DNA of 64,000 nucleotides. Origin: Parerythrobacter jejuensis. Lineage in GTDB: Bacteria; Pseudomonadota; Alphaproteobacteria; Sphingomonadales; Sphingomonadaceae. The notes below the pieces were generated by a model. The model was not told the origin of the DNA and ran no database searches. It saw only the letters and a program-made list of their open reading frames with translations. The stretch is taken from the NCBI RefSeq assembly GCF_039536765.1, contig NZ_BAAAZF010000001.1, positions 1,364,001-1,428,000 of the forward strand, read 5' to 3'. Numbering within the stretch: the stretch's first letter is position 1; each line of letters opens with the position of its first letter. Shown in pieces: positions 54,410 to 63,814 of the stretch. The translations under genes and the position numbers were made by a program.

Positions 54410-54973
54410 TCATCTCTGGCGCCTGAGCACGACATAGAGCGCACCGTCGCCTCCGTGGCGGCGGTGCGCTTTTCGTATGGCCGCGATGCTTTCGCCGTGT
54501 TCGCTAGCCGCAAGCCAATCGAGGATCTTGGCCCGGATCGCACCGCGCCGTGTGGCCCGATCAGCGGGATCGACCGGACGTGCCTTGCCGGTCACCACCA
54601 GCACCACCCGCGCGCCGATGCTGCGCGCCTGCTCCATCCCGGCCATCAGGCGCGAATAGGCGGCATCCAGCCCGTGATCGTGCAGGTCGAGCGACAGGTC
54701 GGGCGTGATCTCCCCGCCTTTCAGTCGCTTGTCCCAATGCCCGTCGAGATTGCCAACAGGGTTGCGGCCTCGGGCCGCTACGGCCGGAGCAGCAGGGACA
54801 GCTGGCGCCGACGGTTTGGGCGTCTTGCGACGAGCGGCAGGCTTGGGCATCGGGCGCGGCGGTGCGTCGATCTTGGTGGCTGCGACGCTGGCCGGGTGGA
54901 TAGGCTCGACCGTTGCGGCCAGCTTCTCCCACACGGTAGCTTCGGCATCGCTCAGGCCACGGGGATGGGTCAC
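54410..54973 (-). CDS. Smr domain protein
   Basis: 187 residues. A basic, Pro/Ala-rich linker (about 30-80) precedes the Smr domain (about 90-187): LSLDLHDHGLDAAYSRL, VVLVVTGKARP and HGGDGALYVVLRRQR at the end, the usual LDLHG...TGxG...GGxGxxxVxL pattern. Relatives nick DNA or cleave RNA, or act in ribosome rescue. Here LHDH replaces LHG in the first motif. Start overlaps the mltA stop by four bases. Confidence 0.88.
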   Translation of the reverse strand: MTHPRGLSDAEATVWEKLAATVEPIHPASVAATKIDAPPRPMPKPAARRKTPKPSAPAVPAAPAVAARGRNPVGNLDGHWDKRLKGGEITPDLSLDLHDHGLDAAYSRLMAGMEQARSIGARVVLVVTGKARPVDPADRATRRGAIRAKILDWLAASEHGESIAAIRKAHRRHGGDGALYVVLRRQR

Positions 54974-56178
54974 TGCCCTGCTTTGGCGGCCTGGAGACGT
55001 GCTACCGTGCCCTTGGGCAACAACACCAGCGCCTGGCCGCGTCCGCTCATTCCTCCGGCAATCTCGCGCGCATCGCCGCCATTGCCCCAGAAAGTATCAA
55101 ACCGGTTCGCGCCCTTGATTGCCCCGCCGGTATCCTGTGCGATCCACAATCCGTCTGCCACATCGCGATCGAGATCAAGGAACACGGGCGCCCCGTAGGG
55201 TACGAAACGGGGATCGACGGCAACGCTGCTCTCGCGGCGGACTGGCACGCCGAGCGAGCCAAGCGGCCCATCGGTGGTCAGCTCGCGAAAGAAGATCCAA
55301 CTCTGGTTGAGGCGCATCAGGGCGCGGCCATCCTCGGGATTTTCGCGCAGATAGCGGATGATGCCCTGCATGCTGCCTTCGTACTGGCCCGGCCCGTCAC
55401 CCAGCAGGCCGCGTTCGCGCATGACGCCCCCGATACCGGTATAACCGCGCCCGTTCTGCCCGGCATATCCGATCCGCATCACTGTGCCATCGGGCTGGCG
55501 CAGCAGGCCGGAACCCTGGATCTGGAGGAAGAACATCTCTATCGGGTCTTTGGCCCAGGCGAATTCCAGCCCGCGGCCCGCCAATGCCCCGTCTTCGATT
55601 GCCGCGCGATCGAAATAGGGAACATGCTTCCCCTCTTCGTTGATCCGGCCCAGTGGGGGCCTACCTGTGCGTTCGGCCTCGGGCATATCATCGGGCCAGG
55701 CCCGCACCAGATCATCGGGCACGCGATAGACAGGCACATCATAGCCGGGGAGCTTGGTGCGGCTGCCCTCGATCTCCGGCTCGAAATAGCCGGTCGCAAA
55801 GGCCGCACCGTCGCCGATCCGTGCTGTTTCGAAATGCTGGAGGAAAAAGTCAGCGCCACGGGATGCCGGCCACGTGCGTGCAGCATCACAGGCAGGTTGC
55901 CAGTCTTCAGGCCGGGTCAAGCCGCTGCGGTCATCCTTGCTGGTCAACCATCGGCAACTTGCCACGAACGCTGAAAGGGCGGAATTGGCATCCGGCCTGG
56001 AAAAGCCCAGCGTGCCTACGCCCGGCCCGACCGCAAGCCCTGCGGCAAATGCGCTTTGCGCCACAACAGTAGGCGGCGGCGGATCGATGATGGTGCTGGG
56101 CGGCTTTGCGTCGGGCACAACAGCACAGCCTGCAAGCGTCCCGAGCAATGCCAGAATTCCGATACGTCGCTTGGCCAC
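54970..56178 (-). CDS. mltA: Membrane-bound lytic murein transglycosylase A
   Basis: 402 residues from a GTG start, with a lipobox in LLGTLAGCAVV. The MltA domain carries ATGYFEPEIEGSR and, at the C terminus, the 3D domain (DVADGLWIAQDTGGAIKG, then RFDTFWGNG) with the catalytic Asp. It cleaves glycan strands with 1,6-anhydro product, anchored to the outer membrane. The Tim44-MltA-Smr order is a known alphaproteobacterial arrangement. Stop overlaps the smr start. Confidence 0.95.
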   Translation of the reverse strand: MAKRRIGILALLGTLAGCAVVPDAKPPSTIIDPPPPTVVAQSAFAAGLAVGPGVGTLGFSRPDANSALSAFVASCRWLTSKDDRSGLTRPEDWQPACDAARTWPASRGADFFLQHFETARIGDGAAFATGYFEPEIEGSRTKLPGYDVPVYRVPDDLVRAWPDDMPEAERTGRPPLGRINEEGKHVPYFDRAAIEDGALAGRGLEFAWAKDPIEMFFLQIQGSGLLRQPDGTVMRIGYAGQNGRGYTGIGGVMRERGLLGDGPGQYEGSMQGIIRYLRENPEDGRALMRLNQSWIFFRELTTDGPLGSLGVPVRRESSVAVDPRFVPYGAPVFLDLDRDVADGLWIAQDTGGAIKGANRFDTFWGNGGDAREIAGGMSGRGQALVLLPKGTVARLQAAKAGQ

Positions 56179-56243
56179 GGCGCCACTCCCTACCGATGTT
56201 GATGGGGCCTATGTCAATCGGGCCAGCGCCAATTTGGCGAGCC

Positions 56244-56900
56244 TCAGCCCTCGTCGGTTTCGTCGAGGATCCAGTCGGGGCTGGCCGAGTTCACATCACG
56301 CATGAAGGTCCAGATATCGCGGCTTTCAATCGCATCATCGAGCGAGCCGGCAATGACCTGGCCATCCTTGTCGCGGGTGACGGCAGCGATATCGGATACG
56401 AATCGCACTGTGACGCGCGCGGTGCCGCCATCAAGCGAAGCATCACGAATCATCGTGTCTTCGATGCGGATCAGAGTGTTGTCGAGCGTTTCGCCAGCTG
56501 CCTCGCGCGCGTCGATGGCGAAGGTGAAGCCCTGGTACACATCGTCGTCGCACAGCTCGCGCAGCGTTTCCTTGTCGCCTTTCCAGAAAGCGTCGAGCAC
56601 CATGGCATAGGCACCCTTGGCCCCTTCGAGGAAAGCGCTGATATCGAACCCGCGATCGGCGGCTGCAATGGCACGCACGCCCTGCTCTACAGAGGGGAGC
56701 ATGTCGGGATTGGTATTCAGCTCGACCACGGTGTTGGCCGGTTTCGGCGCGTCCTGCACCTGCGCCGGGGCGTTTTCCCCGTTGTCGAAACGGTTCGGCA
56801 CGATCTCCTCTTCATGCTCGGCCCGCTGGCCCAGCACAGAGTAAAGCCGCATCCCGAGGAAAGCGGCGATCATGGCGAGAATGACAATTTCGAAAATCAC
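56244..56900 (-). CDS. Tim44/TimA-like protein
   Basis: 218 residues: an N-terminal membrane anchor (2-17, IFEIVILAMIAAFLGM), a variable linker with Glu and Pro, and a Tim44-like domain at about 75-215 (FDISAFLEGAKGAYAMVLDAFWKGDKETLREL, DIWTFMRD). In alphaproteobacteria it is a relative of mitochondrial Tim44, associated with inner-membrane protein handling. It lies upstream of mltA in the usual order and diverges from secB. Confidence 0.88.
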   Translation of the reverse strand: MIFEIVILAMIAAFLGMRLYSVLGQRAEHEEEIVPNRFDNGENAPAQVQDAPKPANTVVELNTNPDMLPSVEQGVRAIAAADRGFDISAFLEGAKGAYAMVLDAFWKGDKETLRELCDDDVYQGFTFAIDAREAAGETLDNTLIRIEDTMIRDASLDGGTARVTVRFVSDIAAVTRDKDGQVIAGSLDDAIESRDIWTFMRDVNSASPDWILDETDEG

Positions 56901-57170
56901 GAGTGACTACACCTATCGATTGCGCTGTGCGGTATAGCAGATTCTTCCGCACAAGTCCTTTGGGTTAACGCCCTAACCTTAAATAGGGTGTGATTACAAA
57001 TACACAACGCGGCACATGGCCCATCTGCGGACCGTTTGGCCGCAGCTGCGAACCGGCAAGAACACGCAGTGGCGCATTGCGACAACGTCCCGGCAGTGCT
57101 AGGCGCGCCGCCGAATGCCTGACCTAAGCGCAAGGCACCTGTTCACAAGATAGACGAAAGACCACGCAAC

Positions 57171-57701
57171 ATGGCCGACGAAGGCGATATCCTGACCGAC
57201 CTCAATATGGATGCAACCGCAGGCAATGGCGCGGACACCCGCCCGACCGCCGGCATCATCACCCAGTATATCAAGGACTTTTCGGTCGAGAACCCGAATG
57301 CTCCGGCAGTATACCAGTGGCAGGAACAGCCGCAGGTCGATCTGCAGTTCAACATCGGTGCCGAAGCCGTGAACGACGAAGTGACCGAGGTCGAGCTGAA
57401 GATCAACGTCGAGGCCAAGGTCGAGAGCGGCGCGCTGTATATCGTCGAGCTGGTCTATGCCGGGCTGGTCGGCCTGCGCAACCTGCCTGACGAACAGGCC
57501 CATATGTTCCTTTATGCCGAGGCTCCGCGGATCCTGTTCCCGTTTGCACGCCGCGTCATTTCCGATGCGACCCGCGATCTGGGTTTCCAGCCGCTGATGC
57601 TCGATCCCATCGATTTCAACGGCCTGTATATGCAGCGCCTGCAGGAAAAGGCCGCCGAAGAAGGCACGAGCCAAGGCGATGCCCCGGCAGGCAGCGCGTA
57701 A
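57171..57701 (+). CDS. secB: Protein-export chaperone SecB
   Basis: 176 residues. It keeps preproteins unfolded for SecA as a tetramer. Core: IITQYIKDFSVENPNAP, VELKINVEAKVESGALY, and the C-terminal LDPIDFNGLYMQRL. The N-terminal 25 residues are acidic. secB, murJ and trpS stand in this order here, as in many alphaproteobacteria. The 270-base gap to the Tim44-like gene shows no other gene. Confidence 0.96.
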   Translation: MADEGDILTDLNMDATAGNGADTRPTAGIITQYIKDFSVENPNAPAVYQWQEQPQVDLQFNIGAEAVNDEVTEVELKINVEAKVESGALYIVELVYAGLVGLRNLPDEQAHMFLYAEAPRILFPFARRVISDATRDLGFQPLMLDPIDFNGLYMQRLQEKAAEEGTSQGDAPAGSA

Positions 57702-57762
57702 GCTCTTGCCGGCTGCGGGCGTGAAGCGATGAACGTGCCCCGTTTATGAAGCGACGCCCGTC

Positions 57763-59334
57763 ATGAGCCTGCTCAAGAACGTCGGGACAATCGGCGGGCT
57801 GACTGCGGTCAGCCGCGTGTTCGGTTTCGTCCGCGACATCCTGATTGCGCGCGTATTGGGCGCAACTGCGATGGGCGATGCCTGGCAGCTCGCTTTCATG
57901 CTGCCCAATATTTTCCGCCGCCTGTTCGCCGAGGGGGCCTTTGCCAGCGCCTTTGTCCCGCTGTTCAACCGCCGGATGAAGGAAGATGGCGATGTCAGCG
58001 AAGCGCGCATGTTCGCCGAGAATGTGCTCGCGGTGCTGCTGCCGGTCCTGATCCTGTTCGGCGCGGTGGCGATGATCGCCATGCCGTGGGTTGTCGAGTT
58101 TTTCGCGCCAGAGGGGCTGGCCACCGATGCCGATGCGCTGGCGATCGCGGTCTTTATGGGCAGGGTCACCTTCCCCTATCTGCTGTTCATGAGCGTTGCG
58201 ACGCTGATTGCCGCAGTGCTCAATTCCCTGTCACGTTTTGCGGCCGCAGCGGCGGCACCGATCCTGCTCAACATCTGCCTCATCGCCGCGCTTGCCTATG
58301 GTTTGACGATGGGTGAGGATCCGGCTGCCCGCTGGACCGCGGCGCAGGCGATGGCATGGGCGCTTTCACTCTCGGGTCTGCTGCAGGTCATCTGGCTCTA
58401 CAGCTTCATGCGCCGGGCCGGTTTCAGTCTCGCGCTGGTGGCACCGAAAATTACCGGCGGGGTAAAGGAACTTGGCCTGCTGGTCGTGCCCGCCATTTTT
58501 GGCGCGGGAGTTTACCAGATCAGCCGGTTCGTCGACCTCTTTTTCCTCTCCACCCTGGAGGTTGGCAGCTATACCTATCTAGCCATGGCCGACCGCTGGA
58601 ACCAGCTGCCGCTAGGGATCATCGGCATCGCTCTGGGCACCGCAATCCTGCCAGCCCTGTCCCGGTTTCTGAGCCGGGAAGAAGCTGACGAGGCCGCGCG
58701 CCTGCAATCCAATGCTATCGAACTGGCTATGTTGCTGACGGTGCCGTGCGCCGTTGCGCTGTTCTTCACCGGCACAGCCTTTGTGCAAGCTTTCATGGTG
58801 GGGCAGAATTTCACTGCCGAGGATGCGATCGTGACCGGTTCGGTTGTTTCCGCCCTTGTTCTCGGCCTGCCTGCCTATGTGCTGGTCAAGGTGCTGACGC
58901 CCAACTTCTTCGCCCGCAAGGATACCCGCACACCGGTGGTCACTGCCGCCATTTCGCTGGTGGTGACAATCGGGCTCAACATCGTGCTGGTGCCGCGCAT
59001 CGGTGTGGTTGGCCTTGCCATTGCCGGGGCTGTCGGAGCCTGGATCAACATTGCCCTGCTCGGCGCGATCCTGCATGCGCGCGGCTATTACCGCCTGCCA
59101 GCGCGCGTTGCCGGGCGGGTTCTGCGGATCGGACTGGCTGCTGCTGCTATGGGCGCTGCACTTTGGTTCCTGATGCCAGAAATCGCAGACTGGTTCTCGC
59201 AAGGGCTCCTGGACAAGGCCGCCGGGATCGCCGCGATTATGGCGACCGGGATCGCCACCTATGGCCTGGCCGCGATGCTGCTCGGCGTGCTTGACCGCGC
59301 GACCATCGGCAGGCTTATGCGCCGTCAAGGCTAG
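57763..59334 (+). CDS. murJ: Lipid II flippase MurJ
   Basis: 523 residues with about 14 membrane helices. Family features: TIGGLTAVSRVFGFVRDIL near the start with functional Arg, DAWQLAFMLPNIFRRLFAEGAF (conserved basic loop), and KVLTPNFFARKDTRTPV. It flips lipid II across the inner membrane for peptidoglycan synthesis. Complete, no unusual features. Followed 34 bases later by trpS. Confidence 0.95.
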   Translation: MSLLKNVGTIGGLTAVSRVFGFVRDILIARVLGATAMGDAWQLAFMLPNIFRRLFAEGAFASAFVPLFNRRMKEDGDVSEARMFAENVLAVLLPVLILFGAVAMIAMPWVVEFFAPEGLATDADALAIAVFMGRVTFPYLLFMSVATLIAAVLNSLSRFAAAAAAPILLNICLIAALAYGLTMGEDPAARWTAAQAMAWALSLSGLLQVIWLYSFMRRAGFSLALVAPKITGGVKELGLLVVPAIFGAGVYQISRFVDLFFLSTLEVGSYTYLAMADRWNQLPLGIIGIALGTAILPALSRFLSREEADEAARLQSNAIELAMLLTVPCAVALFFTGTAFVQAFMVGQNFTAEDAIVTGSVVSALVLGLPAYVLVKVLTPNFFARKDTRTPVVTAAISLVVTIGLNIVLVPRIGVVGLAIAGAVGAWINIALLGAILHARGYYRLPARVAGRVLRIGLAAAAMGAALWFLMPEIADWFSQGLLDKAAGIAAIMATGIATYGLAAMLLGVLDRATIGRLMRRQG

Positions 59335-59368
59335 AACCCTTTCAACCGATTCTTCAGGACCAGAATTC

Positions 59369-60427
59369 ATGCCCCCCAAAATGAGAGTCGTTTCCGGCAT
59401 CCAGCCCACGGGCAATCTTCATCTCGGCAATTATCTCGGGGCCATCCGCAACTGGGTGAAAATGCAGGATGAGATGACGGAAGGCAGCGAGTGTCTTTTC
59501 TTCCTCGCCGACCTTCACGCAATTTCGACCCCGCATGATCCTGCCGAACTACGCGCGACTACGCTCGAAATGGCGGCGGCTGTTGTCGCCTGCGGAATCG
59601 ATCCGGATCGGTCCATCCTGTTCAATCAGGCCCAGGTTCCGGCCCATGCCGAACTGCAATGGCTGCTCAATGGCACCGCGCGGATGGGCTGGCTCAACAG
59701 GATGACGCAGTGGAAGGACAAGGCCGGCAAGAACCGCGAAGGCCAGTCCATCGCATTGTTCGCCTATCCCGTCCTGCAGGCAGCCGATGTTCTCCTGTAC
59801 CAGGCCACCCACGTGCCGGTCGGCGAAGACCAGAAACAGCATCTTGAGTTGGCGCGCGACATTGCGCAGAAATTCAACAACGACTTTGCGCCAAAAGACG
59901 AGAATGGCGAAGAGAAGCCCGTCTTCACCCTGCCCGATCCCTACATCCCGCCCCAGGCCGCGCGAATCATGAGCCTGCGGGACGGCTCGGCAAAAATGAG
60001 CAAATCCGATCCGAGCGAAATGAGCCGGATCAACCTGGTCGATGACGCCGATACGATCATGAAAAAGGTGAAGAAGGCCAAGACCGATCCTGAGCCATTG
60101 CCAGCCTCCAAGGAAAAACTGGCTGACCGGCCCGAGGCCCTTAACCTGGTCACAATTTTTGCCGCGATCGAGGAGTCGAGTGTCGAGGACGTGCTCGGCC
60201 GGTTTGCCGGCCAGGGCTTTGGCGCCTTCAAGCCAGCGCTTGGTGAATTGCTGGTCGAAACGCTCAGCCCGATCTCGACGCGTTTTCGCGAGCTGCTGGA
60301 AGACCGCGAAGCGCTCGACGCCATTCTCGCCAGAGGTGCTGCGCGTGCCCGCGAACGAGGCTCACCCACGCTGGACGCAGCCTATGAGGCGCTCGGGCTA
60401 TTACGCGGGCGGTCTAACCACCTGTAA
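59369..60427 (+). CDS. trpS: Tryptophanyl-tRNA synthetase
   Basis: 352 residues. The class I signatures are TGNLHLGNYLGA (HIGH equivalent) and SAKMSKSDPSE (KMSKS). A Trp pocket region (FLADLHAIS) and the C-terminal helical anticodon-binding part are seen. The start at 59369 (MPPKMRVVSGIQPTG) is favoured; ATG at 59381 is in frame. No T-box or attenuator is visible. Standard length. Confidence 0.96.
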   Translation: MPPKMRVVSGIQPTGNLHLGNYLGAIRNWVKMQDEMTEGSECLFFLADLHAISTPHDPAELRATTLEMAAAVVACGIDPDRSILFNQAQVPAHAELQWLLNGTARMGWLNRMTQWKDKAGKNREGQSIALFAYPVLQAADVLLYQATHVPVGEDQKQHLELARDIAQKFNNDFAPKDENGEEKPVFTLPDPYIPPQAARIMSLRDGSAKMSKSDPSEMSRINLVDDADTIMKKVKKAKTDPEPLPASKEKLADRPEALNLVTIFAAIEESSVEDVLGRFAGQGFGAFKPALGELLVETLSPISTRFRELLEDREALDAILARGAARARERGSPTLDAAYEALGLLRGRSNHL

Positions 60428-60547
60428 TCGCCGGTATTCAATCGCGGTTCATGGCCATGCGCCTATTCTGGTGGTAATGATGCATGCGCGTGCGCCGCAT
60501 TCCTCCGGAGTAGCGGCGCTGCGGATTGAAAATTCAAGGGCTACGCC

Positions 60548-61228
60548 ATGACCAAACCGACCATCACCAGGCGCCTGCTGAAAGCAGCCTCCGTCCCGCT
60601 CCTGCTTGCTACGCTTGCGGGGTGCGCCAGCTCGTTCAATTCCGATGTGACGCGCTTCACCACCCAATTGCCTGCACCGCAGGGGCAGACCTTTGCAGTA
60701 GTCGCGGAGGATCCCGCCCTTGCTGGCGGGCTTGAGTTTTCGCAATATGCCGATTTGGTCGAGGCACAGATGGAGCGCCTCGGCTACGCCGAAGGCTCGC
60801 CCGAAACCGCTAGTCTTCTCGTCAAGTTCGACTATGGCGTAGACACCGGGCGCGAACGCGTCCGGTCGACCGGCTTTGCCGATCCGTTTTACAACCCGTG
60901 GTATGGATATTCCCCGCGCAGCCGCTTCCTGCGCAGCCGTTTGCGTGGCAGCCGCTGGGGATACGGGTTCTATGATCCGTGGTTCGGTGGCGCGGATGTG
61001 CGCAGCTACACCGTCTATACCAGCGGCATCGATATGAAGATCGACAACCGCGTGACCGGTGAACGCCTGTTCGAAGGCAAGGCGCAAGCCATGTCGACCA
61101 GCAACCGGCTGCAACATCTCGTGCCCAATCTGGTCGAAGCGATGTTCACGGATTTCCCCGGCAATTCGGGCGAAACCCTGCGCATTTCGATTGCTCCGGA
61201 AAAGGTGAAAGTCCGCCGGGTCAACTAG
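60548..61228 (+). CDS. DUF4136 lipoprotein
   Basis: 226 residues. Lipobox LLATLAGCASS. The DUF4136 pattern appears: TFAVVAEDPALAGGLEFSQYADLVEAQMERLGY, then an Arg/Tyr-rich middle (RSRFLRSRLRGSRWGYG) and the C-terminal LVEAMFTDFPG. Probably outer-membrane attached, function unknown. The Arg-rich central insert is longer than usual for the family. Precedes a small membrane protein by 31 bases. Confidence 0.85.
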   Translation: MTKPTITRRLLKAASVPLLLATLAGCASSFNSDVTRFTTQLPAPQGQTFAVVAEDPALAGGLEFSQYADLVEAQMERLGYAEGSPETASLLVKFDYGVDTGRERVRSTGFADPFYNPWYGYSPRSRFLRSRLRGSRWGYGFYDPWFGGADVRSYTVYTSGIDMKIDNRVTGERLFEGKAQAMSTSNRLQHLVPNLVEAMFTDFPGNSGETLRISIAPEKVKVRRVN

Positions 61229-61259
61229 TCGCGCGCGCCATCGTGCAGGGAGGCCGCCA

Positions 61260-61556
61260 ATGGAAGTAGAATCAGTACGCGAAGTATCGGTTTCGGGTCA
61301 CTGGCGCTGGGCCTACTTGCTGTTCGCAGCTTGCCTGCTTGCAACCCCGCTGGTGGCTATGCAGTTCACTCGGGAAGTTCGCTGGACTGGCAGTGATTTT
61401 CTCGTCTTTGGCGCCATGCTCGCCGGTCTTGGCCTACTGCTTGAAATGGCCGTCCGTTTCGGCAGCACGCCTCGCAAGAGAATGTTCATGGCAAGCACGG
61501 CGGCGGCTGCATTCCTGCTCCTCTGGGTCGAGCTCGCAGTCGGAATCCTCGATTAG
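61260..61556 (+). CDS. Small membrane protein
   Basis: 98 residues with three hydrophobic helices (WAYLLFAACLLATPLVAM; DFLVFGAMLAGLGLLLEM; MASTAAAAFLLLWVELAVGIL) and a good AGGGAGG site. A family was not recognised. It probably shares the transcript of the DUF4136 lipoprotein. The stop is four bases from the end of dut, convergent. Confidence 0.75.
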   Translation: MEVESVREVSVSGHWRWAYLLFAACLLATPLVAMQFTREVRWTGSDFLVFGAMLAGLGLLLEMAVRFGSTPRKRMFMASTAAAAFLLLWVELAVGILD

Positions 61557-61560
61557 GGGG

Positions 61561-62016
61561 TCAGAGCTTCGCGTGGCCGCCGGTTGATCCAAAGCCACCT
61601 TCTCCGCGATCGGTTGCATCCAGTTCTTCGACCTCTTCCCAGGCCGCTCGCGTCACCGGGGCAATCACCAATTGGGCAACCCTGTCGCCGCGATGGATCG
61701 CGAAGGGCTCGGTGCCGTGATTGATCAGGATCGCTTTCAATTCACCGCGATAATCGGAATCGATCGTGCCCGGTGTGTTAGGCACCGTGATACCGTGCTT
61801 GAGCGCCAGGCCCGAACGCGGTCGCACCTGGATTTCATACCCCTGCGGAATTGCCATCGAGAGGCCGGTCGCAACCGCATGGCGCGCGCCGGGCTGGAGT
61901 GTGATGTCCTCTGCCGAGACGACATCCATCCCTGCCGCACCTTCGGTGGCATAAGCAGGCAAAGTCAGCCCGTGCCCGTTGGGCAAGCGCTTCAGTTTGA
62001 CGGGCACGTCAGCCAC
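61561..62016 (-). CDS. dut: dUTP diphosphatase
   Basis: 151 residues from the GTG at 62016 with GAGGAG upstream, overlapping the coaBC stop by eight bases. Five motifs of trimeric dUTPases are there: [49 protein letters not shown] and the C-terminal arm [11 protein letters not shown]. It removes dUTP and makes dUMP. The coaBC-dut arrangement is common in proteobacteria. Confidence 0.96.
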   Translation of the reverse strand: MADVPVKLKRLPNGHGLTLPAYATEGAAGMDVVSAEDITLQPGARHAVATGLSMAIPQGYEIQVRPRSGLALKHGITVPNTPGTIDSDYRGELKAILINHGTEPFAIHRGDRVAQLVIAPVTRAAWEEVEELDATDRGEGGFGSTGGHAKL

Positions 62017-63652
62017 CGGCAGTCTCCTCCAAAGCCGCCGCGATCCTTTCCACCAGGGCGCGGGCGACATCTTCTTTGGGCATTTCGGGCAAGTCTTCGA
62101 CACCCTTGGAGGTGACGATATGCACATCATTGTGACTGCCGCCCATCACGTCGCCAGAAACGTCATTGGCCACAATCCAGTCCGCCCCCTTGCGCTTGCG
62201 CTTGGCAGTGGCGTGTTCGACCACGTCATTGGTCTCCGCAGCGAAGCCGACCACCAGTGGCGGGCGTTTGTCACTGGCCGAAAGATTGGCAAGGATATCG
62301 GGGTTTTCCTCCAGGATCAGCGCAGGCGGTGCCGATCCGCGTTTCTTCATCTTCTGGTCCACGAAATCGCGTGTGCGCCAGTCTGCCACCGCAGCAACCA
62401 TCACGGCAGCATCGGCGGGCAATGCCGACTTTACGGCGTCGGCCATTTCGCGCGCGCTTTCAACGTCGATGCGGTCGACACCTGGCGGCGTTTCGAGATG
62501 GACCGGGCCGGCGACCAGCGTGACCCGCGCGCCTGATGCAGCCGCCGCGGCAGCAATGGCAAAGCCTTGTTTGCCGCTGGATCGATTGGCGATGTAGCGA
62601 ACCGGGTCAATCGGTTCATGCGTTGGACCCGCTGTGATCAGCACATGGCGTCCATAGAGCGGGCGATGATCCGGGTCGGTTTCGAAATCGGGTTGCCCGG
62701 CAAGCGGATTGGGCTCTGGCGGGCTTTCCTGCACCAGAGATCCGGCTCCTGCGACTGGTTCAGGCATTTGTTCTCCCGTGCCTGTCGCGACTGTATGATT
62801 GAGAGCATCGGCATCGGTCGGGGGTGCGGAGACAGCGCCGCCTTTGCTGGCTAGCAGCGAGCCGTCAGTCTCAATGGGTTCGCCCAACTCGCCAGCTGCT
62901 TCCGCTTCGAGCGCAGCAATATCCACCGCGTCAGGATCCGGGGCCTCTTCCCATTGCGCCTCGAGTTCTTCCTGGCTGCGTTTTGGCGTGGTGCGGGGAA
63001 TGATCGAGGACAGGATGCCCCCCAGCATGCCCTTGCTTTCCACCTCCGGCTCGGGCTCCAGAGCCTCGACCGGCATGGGGGCAGCATCCTTGACATTGGT
63101 TTCAAGGCCCAGTTGCGTTGCAATGGCTGACCAGACCGCCTCGGGTTCGGGCAAACGCCCTGCTCCAAATTCTCCGCACGCCATCGGCCCGACATCGGGT
63201 TCGACCACATGCACTCCGGCTTCGCGCAGCCGGGCAACATTCATCTGGGTCGCCGCATGTTCCCACATCCGCACATTCATTGCCGGCACGGCCATAACCG
63301 GCTTGTCTGTGGCAAGGATCAGCGTCGTCGCAAGATCATCAGCGATCCCGGCCGCCATCTTGGCCAGCATGTTGGCCGTGGCTGGGCAGACCACGATCAG
63401 GTCGGCCTCGCGGCTCAACTGGATATGACCCATCTCGACTTCGTTCTTGAGGTCCCACAAGGTCGTGTGGACTTCGTTCTCGCTTAGCGCCGCAAGCGCC
63501 ATCGGGGTCACGAATTTCGAACCGCCATTGGTCAGCACGCAGGTTACGCTGCCGCCCTGCTTGCGCACCAGGCGCACCAGCTCGCACGACTTGTAAGCCG
63601 CAATCCCGCCACCAATGACGAGCAGGATCTTGGGACCCGCCACGTCGCTCAT
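62009..63652 (-). CDS. coaBC: Bifunctional phosphopantothenoylcysteine decarboxylase/synthetase, with long linker
   Basis: 547 residues against about 400 in E. coli. The N-terminal decarboxylase (1 to about 180) has [23 protein letters not shown] (His), [11 protein letters not shown] and the [10 protein letters not shown] lid Cys. The C-terminal synthetase begins at about 330 ([28 protein letters not shown] in two parts) and is complete. The extra length is a Glu/Pro/Ala-rich linker of about 150 residues between domains, with no recognisable fold. The start is the ATG at 63652 (RBS GGAAGGGGG). Confidence 0.94.
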   Translation of the reverse strand: MSDVAGPKILLVIGGGIAAYKSCELVRLVRKQGGSVTCVLTNGGSKFVTPMALAALSENEVHTTLWDLKNEVEMGHIQLSREADLIVVCPATANMLAKMAAGIADDLATTLILATDKPVMAVPAMNVRMWEHAATQMNVARLREAGVHVVEPDVGPMACGEFGAGRLPEPEAVWSAIATQLGLETNVKDAAPMPVEALEPEPEVESKGMLGGILSSIIPRTTPKRSQEELEAQWEEAPDPDAVDIAALEAEAAGELGEPIETDGSLLASKGGAVSAPPTDADALNHTVATGTGEQMPEPVAGAGSLVQESPPEPNPLAGQPDFETDPDHRPLYGRHVLITAGPTHEPIDPVRYIANRSSGKQGFAIAAAAAASGARVTLVAGPVHLETPPGVDRIDVESAREMADAVKSALPADAAVMVAAVADWRTRDFVDQKMKKRGSAPPALILEENPDILANLSASDKRPPLVVGFAAETNDVVEHATAKRKRKGADWIVANDVSGDVMGGSHNDVHIVTSKGVEDLPEMPKEDVARALVERIAAALEETAGG

Positions 63653-63814
63653 ACTCGCCCCCTTCCAGGACCATTGTGTTGCCGGCCAGCCTAGCCGCGC
63701 CAGCGAGCAGGCGAAAGGCCCGTGTGGCCCGGTGCGCATGGGCGGGTTACGAATTGCCTAGCGATGCATGATGGTCCGGCCTAAGCTGCGCCGGATATCG
63801 GGGGAGATGTAAGC

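Noticed and set aside
56960-57000. CCCTA...TAGGG inverted bases in the Tim44-secB gap
   Set aside because: Arms of only five bases in an AT-rich stretch are expected by chance; no other regulatory feature supports them.
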